Part shown: positions 25,145 to 33,121 of the stretch, piece after piece
Numbering within the stretch: position 1 is the first letter of the stretch
Layout: each line of letters begins with the position of its first letter
Assembly: GCA_029338735.1 (NCBI GenBank)
Contig: JAQYAY010000020.1
Span: forward strand, 1 to 64,000
Direction: 5' to 3'
DNA: 64,000 nt
DNA from: Lachnospiraceae bacterium
GTDB taxonomy: Bacteria; Bacillota; Clostridia; Lachnospirales; Lachnospiraceae
Notes under the pieces: generated by a model
What the model saw: only the letters and a program-made list of their open reading frames with translations
Databases searched by the model: none
Told to the model about the DNA's origin: nothing
Translations under genes and position numbers: made by a program

Positions 25145-27979
25145 TTATTCCTGATATTCTGGAAGCTTCTTATGAAGCGTTATATTCATTGCACGCCTGG
25201 CTGCATATTTTCCTACTTCCTTGATGCGGTCCTCGTAGCGATGCATGTCTGAGGCATGTGGCAGATCACGGGACAGATGAATGGCATCGAACTTGCAGCG
25301 GGTAGTGCAGAGACCACATCCGATACAGCGGTTGTAATCTACAATAGAAGCTCCGCATCCCAGACAGCGTGAAGCTTCCTCCTGTACCTGCTCTTCTGTA
25401 AGAGTTGCACGGAGATCTGAGAATGATCTCTTGGCCTGATCTGTTGTGACTCCATCCTTCATTGTGATAGTGACTCTCGGAGTCCTGTCATATGAATCAA
25501 TGCTGATGTCATCTTTATCGAGTTCCTTGAACTCACGGAGGTCTCTTGCGATTGTGAGGCTCTGGCCAGGATGTACAAAACGATGCATTGACTCAGCAGC
25601 CTTCTTGCCATCGGCTATTGCATCAATTGCAAATCTTGCTCCATGGTAGATATCTCCGCCAGCGAAGATATCCGGCTCTGCAGTCTGGAAAGTGATGTCA
25701 TCTGCGACAGCACAGTTGCCACGGCCTGTCTCAACATTTGTCCCGTCAAGCAGATTGCCCCATTCGGCAGACTGGCCTATTGCCATGAGAACTGTCTGAC
25801 ATTCAAGAGTGATAGTCTCATTCTCATCATACTGAGGATTGAATCTGCCATCAGCATCCTTTACCTGAGTACATTTCTTGAAGGTAATTGCGGAAACCCT
25901 GCCATCAGCAGATGCCAGTTCCTTAGGCCCCCAGCCGTTCATGATCTCAATTCCTTCAGCCCTGGCCTCTTCGACTTCATCAGCTGCCGCAGGCATTTCA
26001 TCAGCTCCCTCGAGGCAGAGCATTGTGACCTTGCCAGAGGTACAGCGCAGGGCAGTGCGTGCGACATCAATTGCCACATTACCGCCGCCGACTACGACTA
26101 CATCACCAGGGAGCTTCACTTCATCTGTAGAACCATCCTCTGACAGCCCGATAGAAGCTCGCTTCAGGAATGATACACCTGATTCAACACCCTCTGCATC
26201 TTCGCCAGGGACTCCGGCTTTTCTTCCTCCCTGAAGACCAATTGCGAGATAGAATGCCTTGTATCCCTGATCTCTTAGATCCTGAATGGTCACATCCTTA
26301 CCTACATCGACGCCACATCTGAATTCAACGCCCATCTGCTTTAATACATCTATTTCAGCCTCGAGGACATTTTTCTCGAGACGGAAATTTGGAATTCCGT
26401 TAAGGAGCATTCCACCCGGACGTTTTTCTTTTTCAAAAATGGTGACATCATAGCCTCTGGTACGCAGGTAGTATGCACAGGTCATTCCGGCTGGACCAGC
26501 ACCAATGATGGCCATTCTGTAATCGCTTCCCCACATGCCGCCATCATCCTTCTCACACACCGGGATGAAACGCTTGTCTTCATGAAGCTCTTGCTCAGCG
26601 ATGAACTTCTTGATCTCATCAATTGCGACAGGAGAGTCGATAGTGCCTCTTGTACAGGCATCTTCACAGCGTCTGTTACAGATGGCTCCGCATACTGCAG
26701 GGAATGGATTGTCCTGCTTGATGAGCTCAAGAGCATCCATGTATCTGCCTTCCTTTGCCAGACGCACATATCCCTGAACAGCGAGATGAGCAGGACAGGC
26801 TGTCTTACATGGGGCGGTACCTGTATCATAGACATTGATCTTCGCATCTTCTCTATATGATGGATTCCACTTGTCAGGTCCCCACTTGTGATTGTCAGGA
26901 AGCTCAGACAGAGGGTACTTCACACGGCTGCCGTCAGCCCTGCATAGCTTCTGGCCGAGCTTTGCTGCACCGACAGGGCAGACTTCTACGCACTTGCCAC
27001 ATGCTACGCACTTGTCTCTGTCTACATGTGCGCGATAGGCGCTGCGGCTCATATTAGGCGTATTGTACAGCTGGGATGTACGGATGGCATTGCAGACTCC
27101 AGGAGCACAGTTGCAGATTCCTACGATCTTGTCCTCGCCATCGATATTTGTGATCTGATGGACGAAGCCGTGCCGTTCTGCACGCTTAAAGATTTCCATG
27201 GCCTCTTCTTTAGTGATATAGCGGCCTGTATGTCTCTCGACACAGAACTCAGCCAGATCACCGACACCCACGCAGAACTCGCCTTCGATCTCACCATCAC
27301 CTTCACCGCGCATTCTCTGCTGCTTGCGGCAGGTACACTGACCAACACTGATTTTGCCATCGTACTTGTCGAGCCAGTGAGAGATCCGCTCCAGGCTGAC
27401 TGATTCAGGATTTGATTCGATCGCAGTCTCTACCGGGATGACATGCATTCCGACTCCCGCGCCTCCTGGCGGGACCATAGGAGTGAGCGGTTCCAGTGGC
27501 ATCTGGGTCATCAGATTGAAAAATGTGGCCAGTTCAGGATGCTCATCTGTGAGCGGATCCTGCATCATCATGAATTCGGCAGAACCAGGTACGAAGATCG
27601 GCATATCATACTGCTTTATGCCTTCTGGATTCTCTCTGTTGAACTCTATGAGACCGAGCCATACGAGATGATCAACCATTTTCTGGGCCTCATCTACTGA
27701 CATATGATTCATCTCTGCCAGCTTCTCTATACGGTAGTTCACACGTGTCTTTTTAAAGCTCAGCATGAACTTCACTTCATCCTTGGTGAGAATGTGATCT
27801 AAGGCCCAGTATTCAGGGTCATCATAGGTCATATTCTTAAGGATCTTCGCATCCATCCTGTCTGTGATCAGCTCCCCGAGCTGCAGGACGAGCTTAGCCT
27901 TTTCAGGATCGTCAGGAGTGTACCCCTGCTCCTGACGGTAGTCCCCGTCATTAAAAAACCTTCCTTTTTGTTCCTTCAT
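25145..27979 (-). CDS. Iron-sulfur FAD/NAD(P)-dependent oxidoreductase (GltD/NfnB-like), paralogue B
   Basis: A 944-residue paralogue of the protein at 18418-21243, with the same domain order. Start at 27979 (MKEQKGRFF) is set by GGAGG seven bases upstream; the frame extends farther 5' through the palindrome but without a start signal. It has the winged-helix-like stretch, a cysteine-rich domain (QCTCRKQQRM, CVGV, CNCAPGVC), CVACGKCVEVCP, a GltD-like Fe-S domain (CKTACPAHLAVQG), FAD motif IIGAGPAGMTCAYYLR, NAD(P) motif VVVGGGNVAIDVAR, and C-terminal CLGCG with CIGCGLCTTRC. It is followed by two hypB genes. The substrate is unknown. Confidence 0.85.
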   Translation of the reverse strand: MKEQKGRFFNDGDYRQEQGYTPDDPEKAKLVLQLGELITDRMDAKILKNMTYDDPEYWALDHILTKDEVKFMLSFKKTRVNYRIEKLAEMNHMSVDEAQKMVDHLVWLGLIEFNRENPEGIKQYDMPIFVPGSAEFMMMQDPLTDEHPELATFFNLMTQMPLEPLTPMVPPGGAGVGMHVIPVETAIESNPESVSLERISHWLDKYDGKISVGQCTCRKQQRMRGEGDGEIEGEFCVGVGDLAEFCVERHTGRYITKEEAMEIFKRAERHGFVHQITNIDGEDKIVGICNCAPGVCNAIRTSQLYNTPNMSRSAYRAHVDRDKCVACGKCVEVCPVGAAKLGQKLCRADGSRVKYPLSELPDNHKWGPDKWNPSYREDAKINVYDTGTAPCKTACPAHLAVQGYVRLAKEGRYMDALELIKQDNPFPAVCGAICNRRCEDACTRGTIDSPVAIDEIKKFIAEQELHEDKRFIPVCEKDDGGMWGSDYRMAIIGAGPAGMTCAYYLRTRGYDVTIFEKEKRPGGMLLNGIPNFRLEKNVLEAEIDVLKQMGVEFRCGVDVGKDVTIQDLRDQGYKAFYLAIGLQGGRKAGVPGEDAEGVESGVSFLKRASIGLSEDGSTDEVKLPGDVVVVGGGNVAIDVARTALRCTSGKVTMLCLEGADEMPAAADEVEEARAEGIEIMNGWGPKELASADGRVSAITFKKCTQVKDADGRFNPQYDENETITLECQTVLMAIGQSAEWGNLLDGTNVETGRGNCAVADDITFQTAEPDIFAGGDIYHGARFAIDAIADGKKAAESMHRFVHPGQSLTIARDLREFKELDKDDISIDSYDRTPRVTITMKDGVTTDQAKRSFSDLRATLTEEQVQEEASRCLGCGASIVDYNRCIGCGLCTTRCKFDAIHLSRDLPHASDMHRYEDRIKEVGKYAARRAMNITLHKKLPEYQE

Positions 27980-27996
27980 TATGTAACCTCCACTTA

Positions 27997-28021
27997 GTGA
28001 CAGAACATGGATATCTGTCAT
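27997..28021 (-). promoter_or_regulatory. Palindrome ATGACAGA-N9-TCTGTCAC, copy B
   Basis: Read on the minus strand this element lies between a TATAAT -10 (28043-28038) and the ribosome binding site, in the same place as copy A upstream of the paralogue. The sequence before it (GTATATTTT here, GTATGTTTT in copy A) and after it (TAAGTGGAGGTTA here, TAGTAGTGGAGGTTA in copy A) is also conserved. It probably co-regulates the two operons. Confidence 0.6.
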
Positions 28022-28106
28022 AAAATATACTATGAATATTATAACGCAATATGTTTTTAAAAGGAATTTTTTTACACAGTACATTGTGATAAAATATTTT
28101 ACCTGA

Positions 28107-28135
28107 TGAAACTTTTCGCAGTGATACACTGTCTA
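28107..28135 (+). promoter_or_regulatory. ECF-sigma autoregulatory promoter
   Basis: TGAAAC (28107-28112) and TGTCTA (28130-28135), 17 bases apart, match the ECF-type TGAAAC / CGTCTA promoter known for SigV/SigW-like factors. It lies about 35 bases upstream of the sigma gene, which suggests autoregulation. Confidence 0.65.
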
Positions 28136-28169
28136 ACAGGTGTAAGCAAACGAAAGGAAGTGATACAAA

Positions 28170-28673
28170 GTGTTTTCCCGGGAAAGAAAAAGCACTAATG
28201 AAAAGCTTATTGAAGATATAATTCTTGAAAAATATAACAGCTATTACCGGATGGCAGTGAGCTTTACTCACAATGAAGCAGACGCAGAAGATATCGTGCA
28301 GGAAGGTGCGTACAGAGCCATAAAGAATGCCAGAGAGCTGAAGAATCCCGAGTATGCCGGTACCTGGATATACCGTATCATGATGAACGAGATTTACCGC
28401 AGTGTACAGAAGAATCAGCCTGATTCACTTGATGCGATGGACTACCAGGGTGAGGGCAGAACCGATACCTACGAGAATACAGATCTTCAGAGAATTCTGG
28501 ATTCGCTCGATTCGAAGGACAAAGCTGTTGTACAACTCAGGTATTTTGAAGAAATGAAATTCAGAGAGATCGCAGAGATACTTGATGAGAATGAGAACAC
28601 GGTGAAGAGCCGGCTATACAGAAGTCTCAGGAAACTGAGACAGGACATGGAGGCAGAAGGCTATGACAGATGA
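28170..28673 (+). CDS. ECF (extracytoplasmic function) RNA polymerase sigma factor, SigV-like
   Basis: A 167-residue sigma-70 family factor starting at GTG 28170, with AAAGGAAG nine bases upstream. Region 2: YNSYYRMAVSFTHNEADAED with IVQEGAYRA and TWIYRIMMNEI. Region 4: LDSLDSKDKAVVQLRYFEEM, FREIAEILDENENTVKSRLYRSL (helix-turn-helix). No sigma-3 domain, as in ECF factors. The following gene overlaps it by 11 bases and encodes its likely anti-sigma factor. Pairing with an RsiV-like protein suggests SigV-type envelope stress sensing. Confidence 0.93.
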   Translation: MFSRERKSTNEKLIEDIILEKYNSYYRMAVSFTHNEADAEDIVQEGAYRAIKNARELKNPEYAGTWIYRIMMNEIYRSVQKNQPDSLDAMDYQGEGRTDTYENTDLQRILDSLDSKDKAVVQLRYFEEMKFREIAEILDENENTVKSRLYRSLRKLRQDMEAEGYDR

Positions 28674-29538
28674 ATTTGAGAGCATGAAAAAAAGATATGC
28701 CGGTTATTCTATGAATGATAAGGCGGTAAACGAAATGAAGAACAGAATGGTACAGGCGGAATTTGAAAACAGGATGGCAAAAAGGAAGAGAACTATTACC
28801 AGATGGGCAGTAGCAGCTGCTGCAGCGCTTACGATCTTTATCCTTCCGAATTCGAATGCAGGTGTAGCAAATGCTATGGGAAATATCCCTGGGATTGGCG
28901 GATTCTTCCAGCTGATTACGCTGCGAGACTACTATCAGAACGACGGAAGCAATGAAGCAAGCGTCGCTGTATCAGGACTCAGGTCTGATAATAAGACAGC
29001 AAAGAAGACAGCCGATGAGATCAATAAAGAGATAAAGACACTGACTGATAAGTATGTCGAAGAGTATAAGAATACCAGGAGTATGAAAGGACACGAGTCT
29101 CTCGACGTAGATACCGAGGTGATCGACAAGACTGATAAATACTTCACACTGAAGCTGTCAAGGCTCACGACAGCAGGCGACAGCTATCAGGAGAATCACT
29201 ACTATACGATATCGCTTGAGACTGGTAAGCAGATAAAGCTGGCAGACCTCTTCAAGAGCGGTAGTGACTATAAGACAGTACTGCTTAAGAACGTAGAGAG
29301 TCAGATGGAAGAGCAGGTAAAAGATTCTGACGAGGTCGCTTACTACTATACTGACAGCAGGAAGGGTGAGGGTGTAGATGACTTCAGGGAAAGCGATCTG
29401 ATCGACAATGCTTCGTTCTATCTGAACAAGGATGGCAATATCGTGATCTGCTACAATCAGGGAGATGCAGCTCCGATGTACATGGGCGCACTGGAATTCG
29501 TGATCCCGGAGCGCGCAGTAAAAGATATACTGAAGTAA
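28663..29538 (+). CDS. RsiV-like membrane anti-sigma factor (DUF3298-type sensor domain)
   Basis: A 291-residue single-pass protein. A cytoplasmic N-terminus of ~43 residues would bind the sigma factor; a membrane helix (~44-64) follows, then an extracellular domain. The extracellular part (FTLKLSRLTTAGDSYQENHYYTISLETGKQIKLADLF, read in parts) matches the DUF3298/RsiV fold, with a C-terminal FVIPERAVKDIL. In Bacillus and Clostridioides, RsiV binds lysozyme and is then cleaved to release SigV. Whether this one senses lysozyme is not known. Coupled to the sigma gene by an 11-base overlap. Confidence 0.85.
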   Translation: MTDEFESMKKRYAGYSMNDKAVNEMKNRMVQAEFENRMAKRKRTITRWAVAAAAALTIFILPNSNAGVANAMGNIPGIGGFFQLITLRDYYQNDGSNEASVAVSGLRSDNKTAKKTADEINKEIKTLTDKYVEEYKNTRSMKGHESLDVDTEVIDKTDKYFTLKLSRLTTAGDSYQENHYYTISLETGKQIKLADLFKSGSDYKTVLLKNVESQMEEQVKDSDEVAYYYTDSRKGEGVDDFRESDLIDNASFYLNKDGNIVICYNQGDAAPMYMGALEFVIPERAVKDILK

Positions 29539-29583
29539 GACACATATAAACCAATCAATTCAATAAATACATAGTCCAATAAT

Positions 29584-29629
29584 GGGACGGGTTCCTTTTC
29601 AAAAAATGAAAATGGGACCCGTCCTTTTC
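29584..29629. repeat. Hairpin repeat copy 1 (GGGACGGGTTCC core)
   Basis: GGACGGGTTCC (29585-29595) pairs with GGGACCCGTCC (29614-29624), and inside it TTTTCA pairs with TGAAAA; a T tract follows. It lies between the anti-sigma gene and a convergent gene, so it can terminate both. The core is shared with copies at 34150 and 47278. Confidence 0.7.
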
Positions 29630-29656
29630 TATTGCACCTTCGAGTATGAAGGTGTG

Positions 29657-30616
29657 TCAGTGTTCGTCGTACATACTGTCGCCCCATAAATCGTGGGCCA
29701 GATCAATGCTTTTCTTCATCCTGGAAAAATCTATCTGACAGTGTCCGTCGGTGACACCGATAGGTACGGTGTCATTAAAGCCGTAGATTCTGACATCCTG
29801 TGATTCATCAAACTGGTACACTATTACCTTCGCCTTCTCAGGATCTATAATCCAGTATTCTCTGACACCTGCATCCCGGTATTTGTTGAATTTGATATTC
29901 ATATCCCTGGAACGGGTGGAAGGGGAAAGAATCTCTATGATAAGGCGTGGTAGGCCATGATTGCCAGACCCCCACATATATTCGCTGTCAGACGGACCAT
30001 CATAATCACCCTTGCAGATAACAAATATATCAGGCTCAACTATTGTAAGGTCATCATTGTCAATAGCAACATCTGATGGAGCTGGAATGGCCAGACAGGT
30101 CTGCCCGCTTTCCTTGATGCAGCTATTAAGCTGAAATATGATCTCACTGGTAAGTACCTGATGTATACGTGCAGGCGATGCCACATCATAAAACACACCA
30201 TCTATCAGCTCAACTCGCTGGTCATCCGGGAGTGCGAGATAATCAGCCTTCGTATATTCGCCCTGACGGGGATAATCATGTGTATTGAAAGACAGTGCCT
30301 CGACGACAGCCTTGCCGAACTGCTGATACTTCGACAGGCGTGCCTTCATGACCTGATCACGTCCGACATTCTCACTGCCGCTTGAATACCGCTGCATGGC
30401 AGCTCTGTCTTCACTAACCCTGCTACCGGCAGGAGTACCATAGTTCGCAGCAGTAAGCGCCTTCTCAATTGCATGAAGGGTATTATATCTTGGATACTTT
30501 GTGAAACCACCGAAGACTTTCTGGACAGTGCTTAAGGATACGCCTGACATATGGCTGACCTGCCCATAGGAAAGCCCCATTTCTTTCCTGATACGGTTCA
30601 TCTCTTCAATCGTCAT
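29657..30616 (-). CDS. XRE-type helix-turn-helix fused to Uma2-family endonuclease-like domain
   Basis: A protein of about 319 residues. I chose ATG 30616 (MTIEEMNRIRKEMG) because AAAGGAG lies six bases upstream. Residues ~4-50 form a helix-turn-helix (LSYGQVSHMSGVSLSTVQKV). The C-terminal ~190 residues match Uma2 (DUF820), a PD-(D/E)xK nuclease fold: VEPDIFVI, LPRLIIEILSPSTRSRD, KFNKYRDAGVREYWIID. Uma2 proteins are common, often multi-copy, and of unclear role; most lack a DNA-binding domain. The fusion and a palindrome over its own promoter suggest autoregulation. Confidence 0.85.
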   Translation of the reverse strand: MTIEEMNRIRKEMGLSYGQVSHMSGVSLSTVQKVFGGFTKYPRYNTLHAIEKALTAANYGTPAGSRVSEDRAAMQRYSSGSENVGRDQVMKARLSKYQQFGKAVVEALSFNTHDYPRQGEYTKADYLALPDDQRVELIDGVFYDVASPARIHQVLTSEIIFQLNSCIKESGQTCLAIPAPSDVAIDNDDLTIVEPDIFVICKGDYDGPSDSEYMWGSGNHGLPRLIIEILSPSTRSRDMNIKFNKYRDAGVREYWIIDPEKAKVIVYQFDESQDVRIYGFNDTVPIGVTDGHCQIDFSRMKKSIDLAHDLWGDSMYDEH

Positions 30617-30646
30617 ATGATACTCCTTTCTGATAAATATCATTTA

Positions 30647-30686
30647 TTGATAGAACTATCGTATCAAGAATATATCATTTTGTCAA
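30647..30686 (-). promoter_or_regulatory. Promoter with overlapping operator of the XRE-Uma2 gene
   Basis: On the minus strand TTGACA (30686-30681), 17 bases, and TACGAT (30663-30658). A dyad spans 30647-30667: outer arms TTGATA/TATCAA and inner arms GATAG/CTATC, covering the -10. This is where an autorepressing XRE domain would bind. Confidence 0.55.
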
Positions 30687-30688
30687 TA

Positions 30689-30720
30689 CAAAAAAGAGCC
30701 GTGGAATAAATCCACGACTC
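30689..30720 (-). terminator. Terminator of the DUF2798 gene
   Basis: On the minus strand GAGTCGTGGA (30720-30711) pairs with TCCACGGCTC (30705-30696), with a 5-base loop and a following T run at 30695-30690. Confidence 0.8.
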
Positions 30721-30736
30721 AGTGCGTTTTTTTTTA

Positions 30737-31249
30737 TCAGTTCTCTGCGGAGCAAGCCTCTGTGTTAACAGCAGCTGACTTCTGTCTTCTGAAGATAAGA
30801 CGGAAGATCAGACGGATAAATGGTCCACAGAAGAAGATCTGCCATGCGAGTGCCATAGGAAAATTCATTGCAGCTGTCTGAAGCCAGGTAGCGATGAATC
30901 CGGCATTTGAATAATCCTTGAAGAGGATAGTAGCAACAAGACTCATAGTAGGGCACATCAGGCATACTGTAAGTGCGCATCTGATGATAAGTATGATCGA
31001 GAATGGCATCTCTTTTGTGACAACTCTCTTTGTGAGAAACATCGCAGGCTTCTCCATTACGAAGAGCTCAAGCACGATAGCTACCGGCCACATGATACGC
31101 ATCTCTCCGAATGCCATAAGGAATACCTGATTGGTCATTCCACCCAGATTCAGTGAAATGTTGTAACAGATCATGGCATAGACCATCAGGAAGGCCATCA
31201 TGACTGTAAATACGAAGTTTTCTAGTTTGTTCTGCGGCATATTCTGCAT
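30737..31249 (-). CDS. DUF2798 family membrane protein
   Basis: A 170-residue protein with four predicted membrane helices. I chose ATG 31249 (MQNMPQNKLENF) because AAAGGAG lies about eight bases upstream. The pattern LENFVFTVMMAFLMVYAMICYN and a later SLVATILF with PMALAWQIFFCGPFIR matches DUF2798, a small family of unknown function. Its promoter carries an OhrR-like operator shared with the glutathione peroxidase gene, suggesting a role in peroxide stress (inference). Confidence 0.8.
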   Translation of the reverse strand: MQNMPQNKLENFVFTVMMAFLMVYAMICYNISLNLGGMTNQVFLMAFGEMRIMWPVAIVLELFVMEKPAMFLTKRVVTKEMPFSIILIIRCALTVCLMCPTMSLVATILFKDYSNAGFIATWLQTAAMNFPMALAWQIFFCGPFIRLIFRLIFRRQKSAAVNTEACSAEN

Positions 31250-31364
31250 AAAAAAATACTCCTTTCGTCGTGATACCTGTGTTGTTCGGGTCCACTCGTC
31301 AGGGAGCATTATCGTTTCCAATTATTTTTACCTGTATCAAATTGTCAGAATTACTTGTTCATTT

Positions 31365-31403
31365 AGTACAATTCTATTGTACTCCGATTGCATACAGTTT
31401 CAA
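31365..31403 (-). promoter_or_regulatory. Promoter with OhrR/MarR-like operator (DUF2798 side)
   Basis: On the minus strand TTGAAA (31403-31398), 16 bases, TACAAT (31381-31376). The perfect palindrome AGTACAATTCTATTGTACT (31365-31383) covers the -10. TACAAT-N3-ATTGTA is the OhrR-type box, and the same arrangement is found upstream of the glutathione peroxidase gene. Confidence 0.6.
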
Positions 31404-31416
31404 GTTTTTAATTTGA

Positions 31417-31450
31417 TACAATTGAATTTACGTCTGAAATAGTATAGAAT
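31417..31450 (+). promoter_or_regulatory. Promoter of the lipid kinase gene, possibly leaderless
   Basis: TTGAAT (31422-31427), 17 bases, TAGAAT (31445-31450). Transcription would begin at or next to the ATG at 31457, and no ribosome binding site is present. An imperfect TACAAT-N3-ATTTAC box (31417-31431) covers the -35. Confidence 0.45.
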
Positions 31451-31456
31451 CAGCGT

Positions 31457-32389
31457 ATGTATTACATTATAACGAACCCAGCCTCGCAGTCCGGGAATGA
31501 CCATGACAGGATTGTGAAAAAATTAGAATCAGCTCTGCGCGACAGGCAGATTGATTTTGAAACGAAATACACTCATGCAGCTGATGATGCAGGGAGAGCT
31601 GCAAAAGATATCTCCACCAGAGACGAAGAAAACACCATTATAGTCGTTGGTGGTGACGGTACGATCAATTCGGTGGTCAATGGAATAGCTGATTTCTCAA
31701 AAGTGAAGTTTGGATTCATTCCTGCGGGGTCTGCAAATGATTTTGCGAAGGGACTTGAAATACGGGACATAAACAGAGATCCGGGGCAGGACGAGAATAT
31801 CAGACATATCATAGATGGAAAAGTGCATCGGACAATTGATCTGGGGCAGATCGAGTATGATGGAAATACGAGACTGTTTGCGGTTAGTGCGGGTATCGGC
31901 TTTGATGCTGCAATATGCAAAGAGTCAGATGATTCCGCGACTCGCAGCTTTTTCAATAAACTGCATCTTGGAAAACTGACCTATGGCGTAATAGGACTGA
32001 AACAGCTGCTGGCGGCTCCGGAGGTAAAGTGCGATATTACACTCAGTAATGGGACAGAGTTTCATATAGGAAAGCTTGTTTTTGCGACATTCATGAATAC
32101 GCCGTATGAAGGTGGTGGTTATAAGTTCGCTCCTGACGCTGTTCCGACGGATGGGGATATCAATGTGTCAGCGATAGGTGATCTGTCAAGACTTACGGTT
32201 CTTATTAATTTTCCATCGGCACACAAAGGTACATATTACAGGGTGCCGGGAGTATTTCATTCGAAGGCACCTGAGATAAAGGTGCACGCAGATGATCCAT
32301 TGTGGGTCCATACAGATGGTGAAGTGATCGGACAGCCAACAGACTTTGTGATACGTTGTCTGCCTGAAACGCTTAGGATGATAGTATGA
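31457..32389 (+). CDS. Diacylglycerol/lipid kinase family protein (YegS/BmrU-like)
   Basis: A 310-residue soluble lipid kinase. Motifs: IITNPASQSG at the start, IIVVGGDGTINSVVNGI (nucleotide-binding GGDGT), FIPAGSANDFAKGL, and a C-terminal HTDGEVIGQP. These enzymes phosphorylate diacylglycerol or related lipids with ATP. No Shine-Dalgarno sequence is seen before the ATG, and a promoter ends about seven bases upstream, so translation may be leaderless. It ends in a terminator that overlaps the stop codon. Confidence 0.92.
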   Translation: MYYIITNPASQSGNDHDRIVKKLESALRDRQIDFETKYTHAADDAGRAAKDISTRDEENTIIVVGGDGTINSVVNGIADFSKVKFGFIPAGSANDFAKGLEIRDINRDPGQDENIRHIIDGKVHRTIDLGQIEYDGNTRLFAVSAGIGFDAAICKESDDSATRSFFNKLHLGKLTYGVIGLKQLLAAPEVKCDITLSNGTEFHIGKLVFATFMNTPYEGGGYKFAPDAVPTDGDINVSAIGDLSRLTVLINFPSAHKGTYYRVPGVFHSKAPEIKVHADDPLWVHTDGEVIGQPTDFVIRCLPETLRMIV

Positions 32390-32418
32390 GCAGTGTCGCG
32401 CGGCACTGTTCTTTTTTT
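32388..32418 (+). terminator. Terminator of the lipid kinase gene
   Basis: GAGCAGTG (32388-32395) pairs with CACTGTTC (32404-32411) around a GC-rich loop, followed by seven T residues. The stem begins inside the stop codon. Confidence 0.8.
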
Positions 32419-32428
32419 AAAAAAATAC

Positions 32429-32465
32429 TTGACAAATAAAATAAATTTGATACAATTAGATTGTA
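32429..32465 (+). promoter_or_regulatory. Promoter with OhrR-like operator of the glutathione peroxidase gene
   Basis: TTGACA (32429-32434), 16 bases, TACAAT (32451-32456). TACAAT-TAG-ATTGTA (32451-32465) is a perfect OhrR-type dyad that includes the -10. A repressor bound here would block RNA polymerase until oxidised. Confidence 0.7.
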
Positions 32466-32498
32466 CAAAATTGATATGACTTCAAGGAGGTAAGATTC

Positions 32499-33041
32499 AT
32501 GGGTTTCTATGATTATTCAGTTAAGAATGCAAAGGGTGAGGACGTACCTATGTCAGACTATGAAGGCAAGGTAGTCCTCGTGGTGAACACCGCAACAGGC
32601 TGTGGATTTACTCCACAATATAAGGATCTTGAGAGCATTTATGAGAAGTATCATGACAAGGGCCTTGAGATATTAGATATCCCATGCAATCAGTTTGCAG
32701 GCCAGACTCCGGGGACTGATGAAGAGATCCATGAGTTCTGTACTCTCAAATACAATACACAGTTCCCTCAGATGAAGAAGTCAGAGGTGAATGGACCTGG
32801 AGAGCTTCCTCTCTATACCTATCTCAAGTCCCAGCAGGGCTTCAAGGGATTTGGAAAAGGTGCGAAGGCTCTTGCGATGGGAGCTCTTCTCCACAAGATT
32901 GATAAGGATTACAAGAACAATCCGAATATCAAATGGAACTTCACGAAGTTCCTTGTAGACCGCAAGGGCAATGTGATTGCCCGTTTTGAACCTACAGAGG
33001 ATATGAAGGACGTAGAAGCAGCAGTAGCTGCTCAGATCTGA
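32499..33041 (+). CDS. Glutathione peroxidase family thiol peroxidase
   Basis: A 180-residue enzyme that reduces peroxides, in bacteria of this kind usually with thioredoxin. Catalytic Cys in TATGCGFTPQY, Gln in IPCNQFAGQTPG, and the Trp-Asn pair in IKWNFTKFLVDR. A second Cys in EEIHEFCTLKYN fits the resolving Cys of thioredoxin-type members. AAGGAGG lies just upstream of ATG 32499. Monocistronic, with an OhrR-like operator over the promoter and a clear terminator. Confidence 0.95.
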   Translation: MGFYDYSVKNAKGEDVPMSDYEGKVVLVVNTATGCGFTPQYKDLESIYEKYHDKGLEILDIPCNQFAGQTPGTDEEIHEFCTLKYNTQFPQMKKSEVNGPGELPLYTYLKSQQGFKGFGKGAKALAMGALLHKIDKDYKNNPNIKWNFTKFLVDRKGNVIARFEPTEDMKDVEAAVAAQI

Positions 33042-33049
33042 TCATGATG

Positions 33050-33082
33050 CATCACCTGTATATAGTGCAGGTGGTGTTTTTT
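33050..33082 (+). terminator. Terminator of the glutathione peroxidase gene
   Basis: CATCACCTG (33050-33058) pairs with CAGGTGGTG (33068-33076), one G-U pair, followed by six T residues. The stem resembles that of the terminator at 23701. Confidence 0.85.
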
Positions 33083-33084
33083 AT

Positions 33085-33113
33085 TTGCGGCTGATATCGA
33101 AATATAGTATAAT
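33085..33113 (+). promoter_or_regulatory. Promoter of apbE, probably leaderless
   Basis: TTGCGG (33085-33090), 17 bases, TATAAT (33108-33113). The ATG at 33122 is only eight bases after the -10, so the transcript would begin at or within two bases of the start codon, and no ribosome binding site exists. Confidence 0.5.
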
Positions 33114-33121
33114 CATGCATT

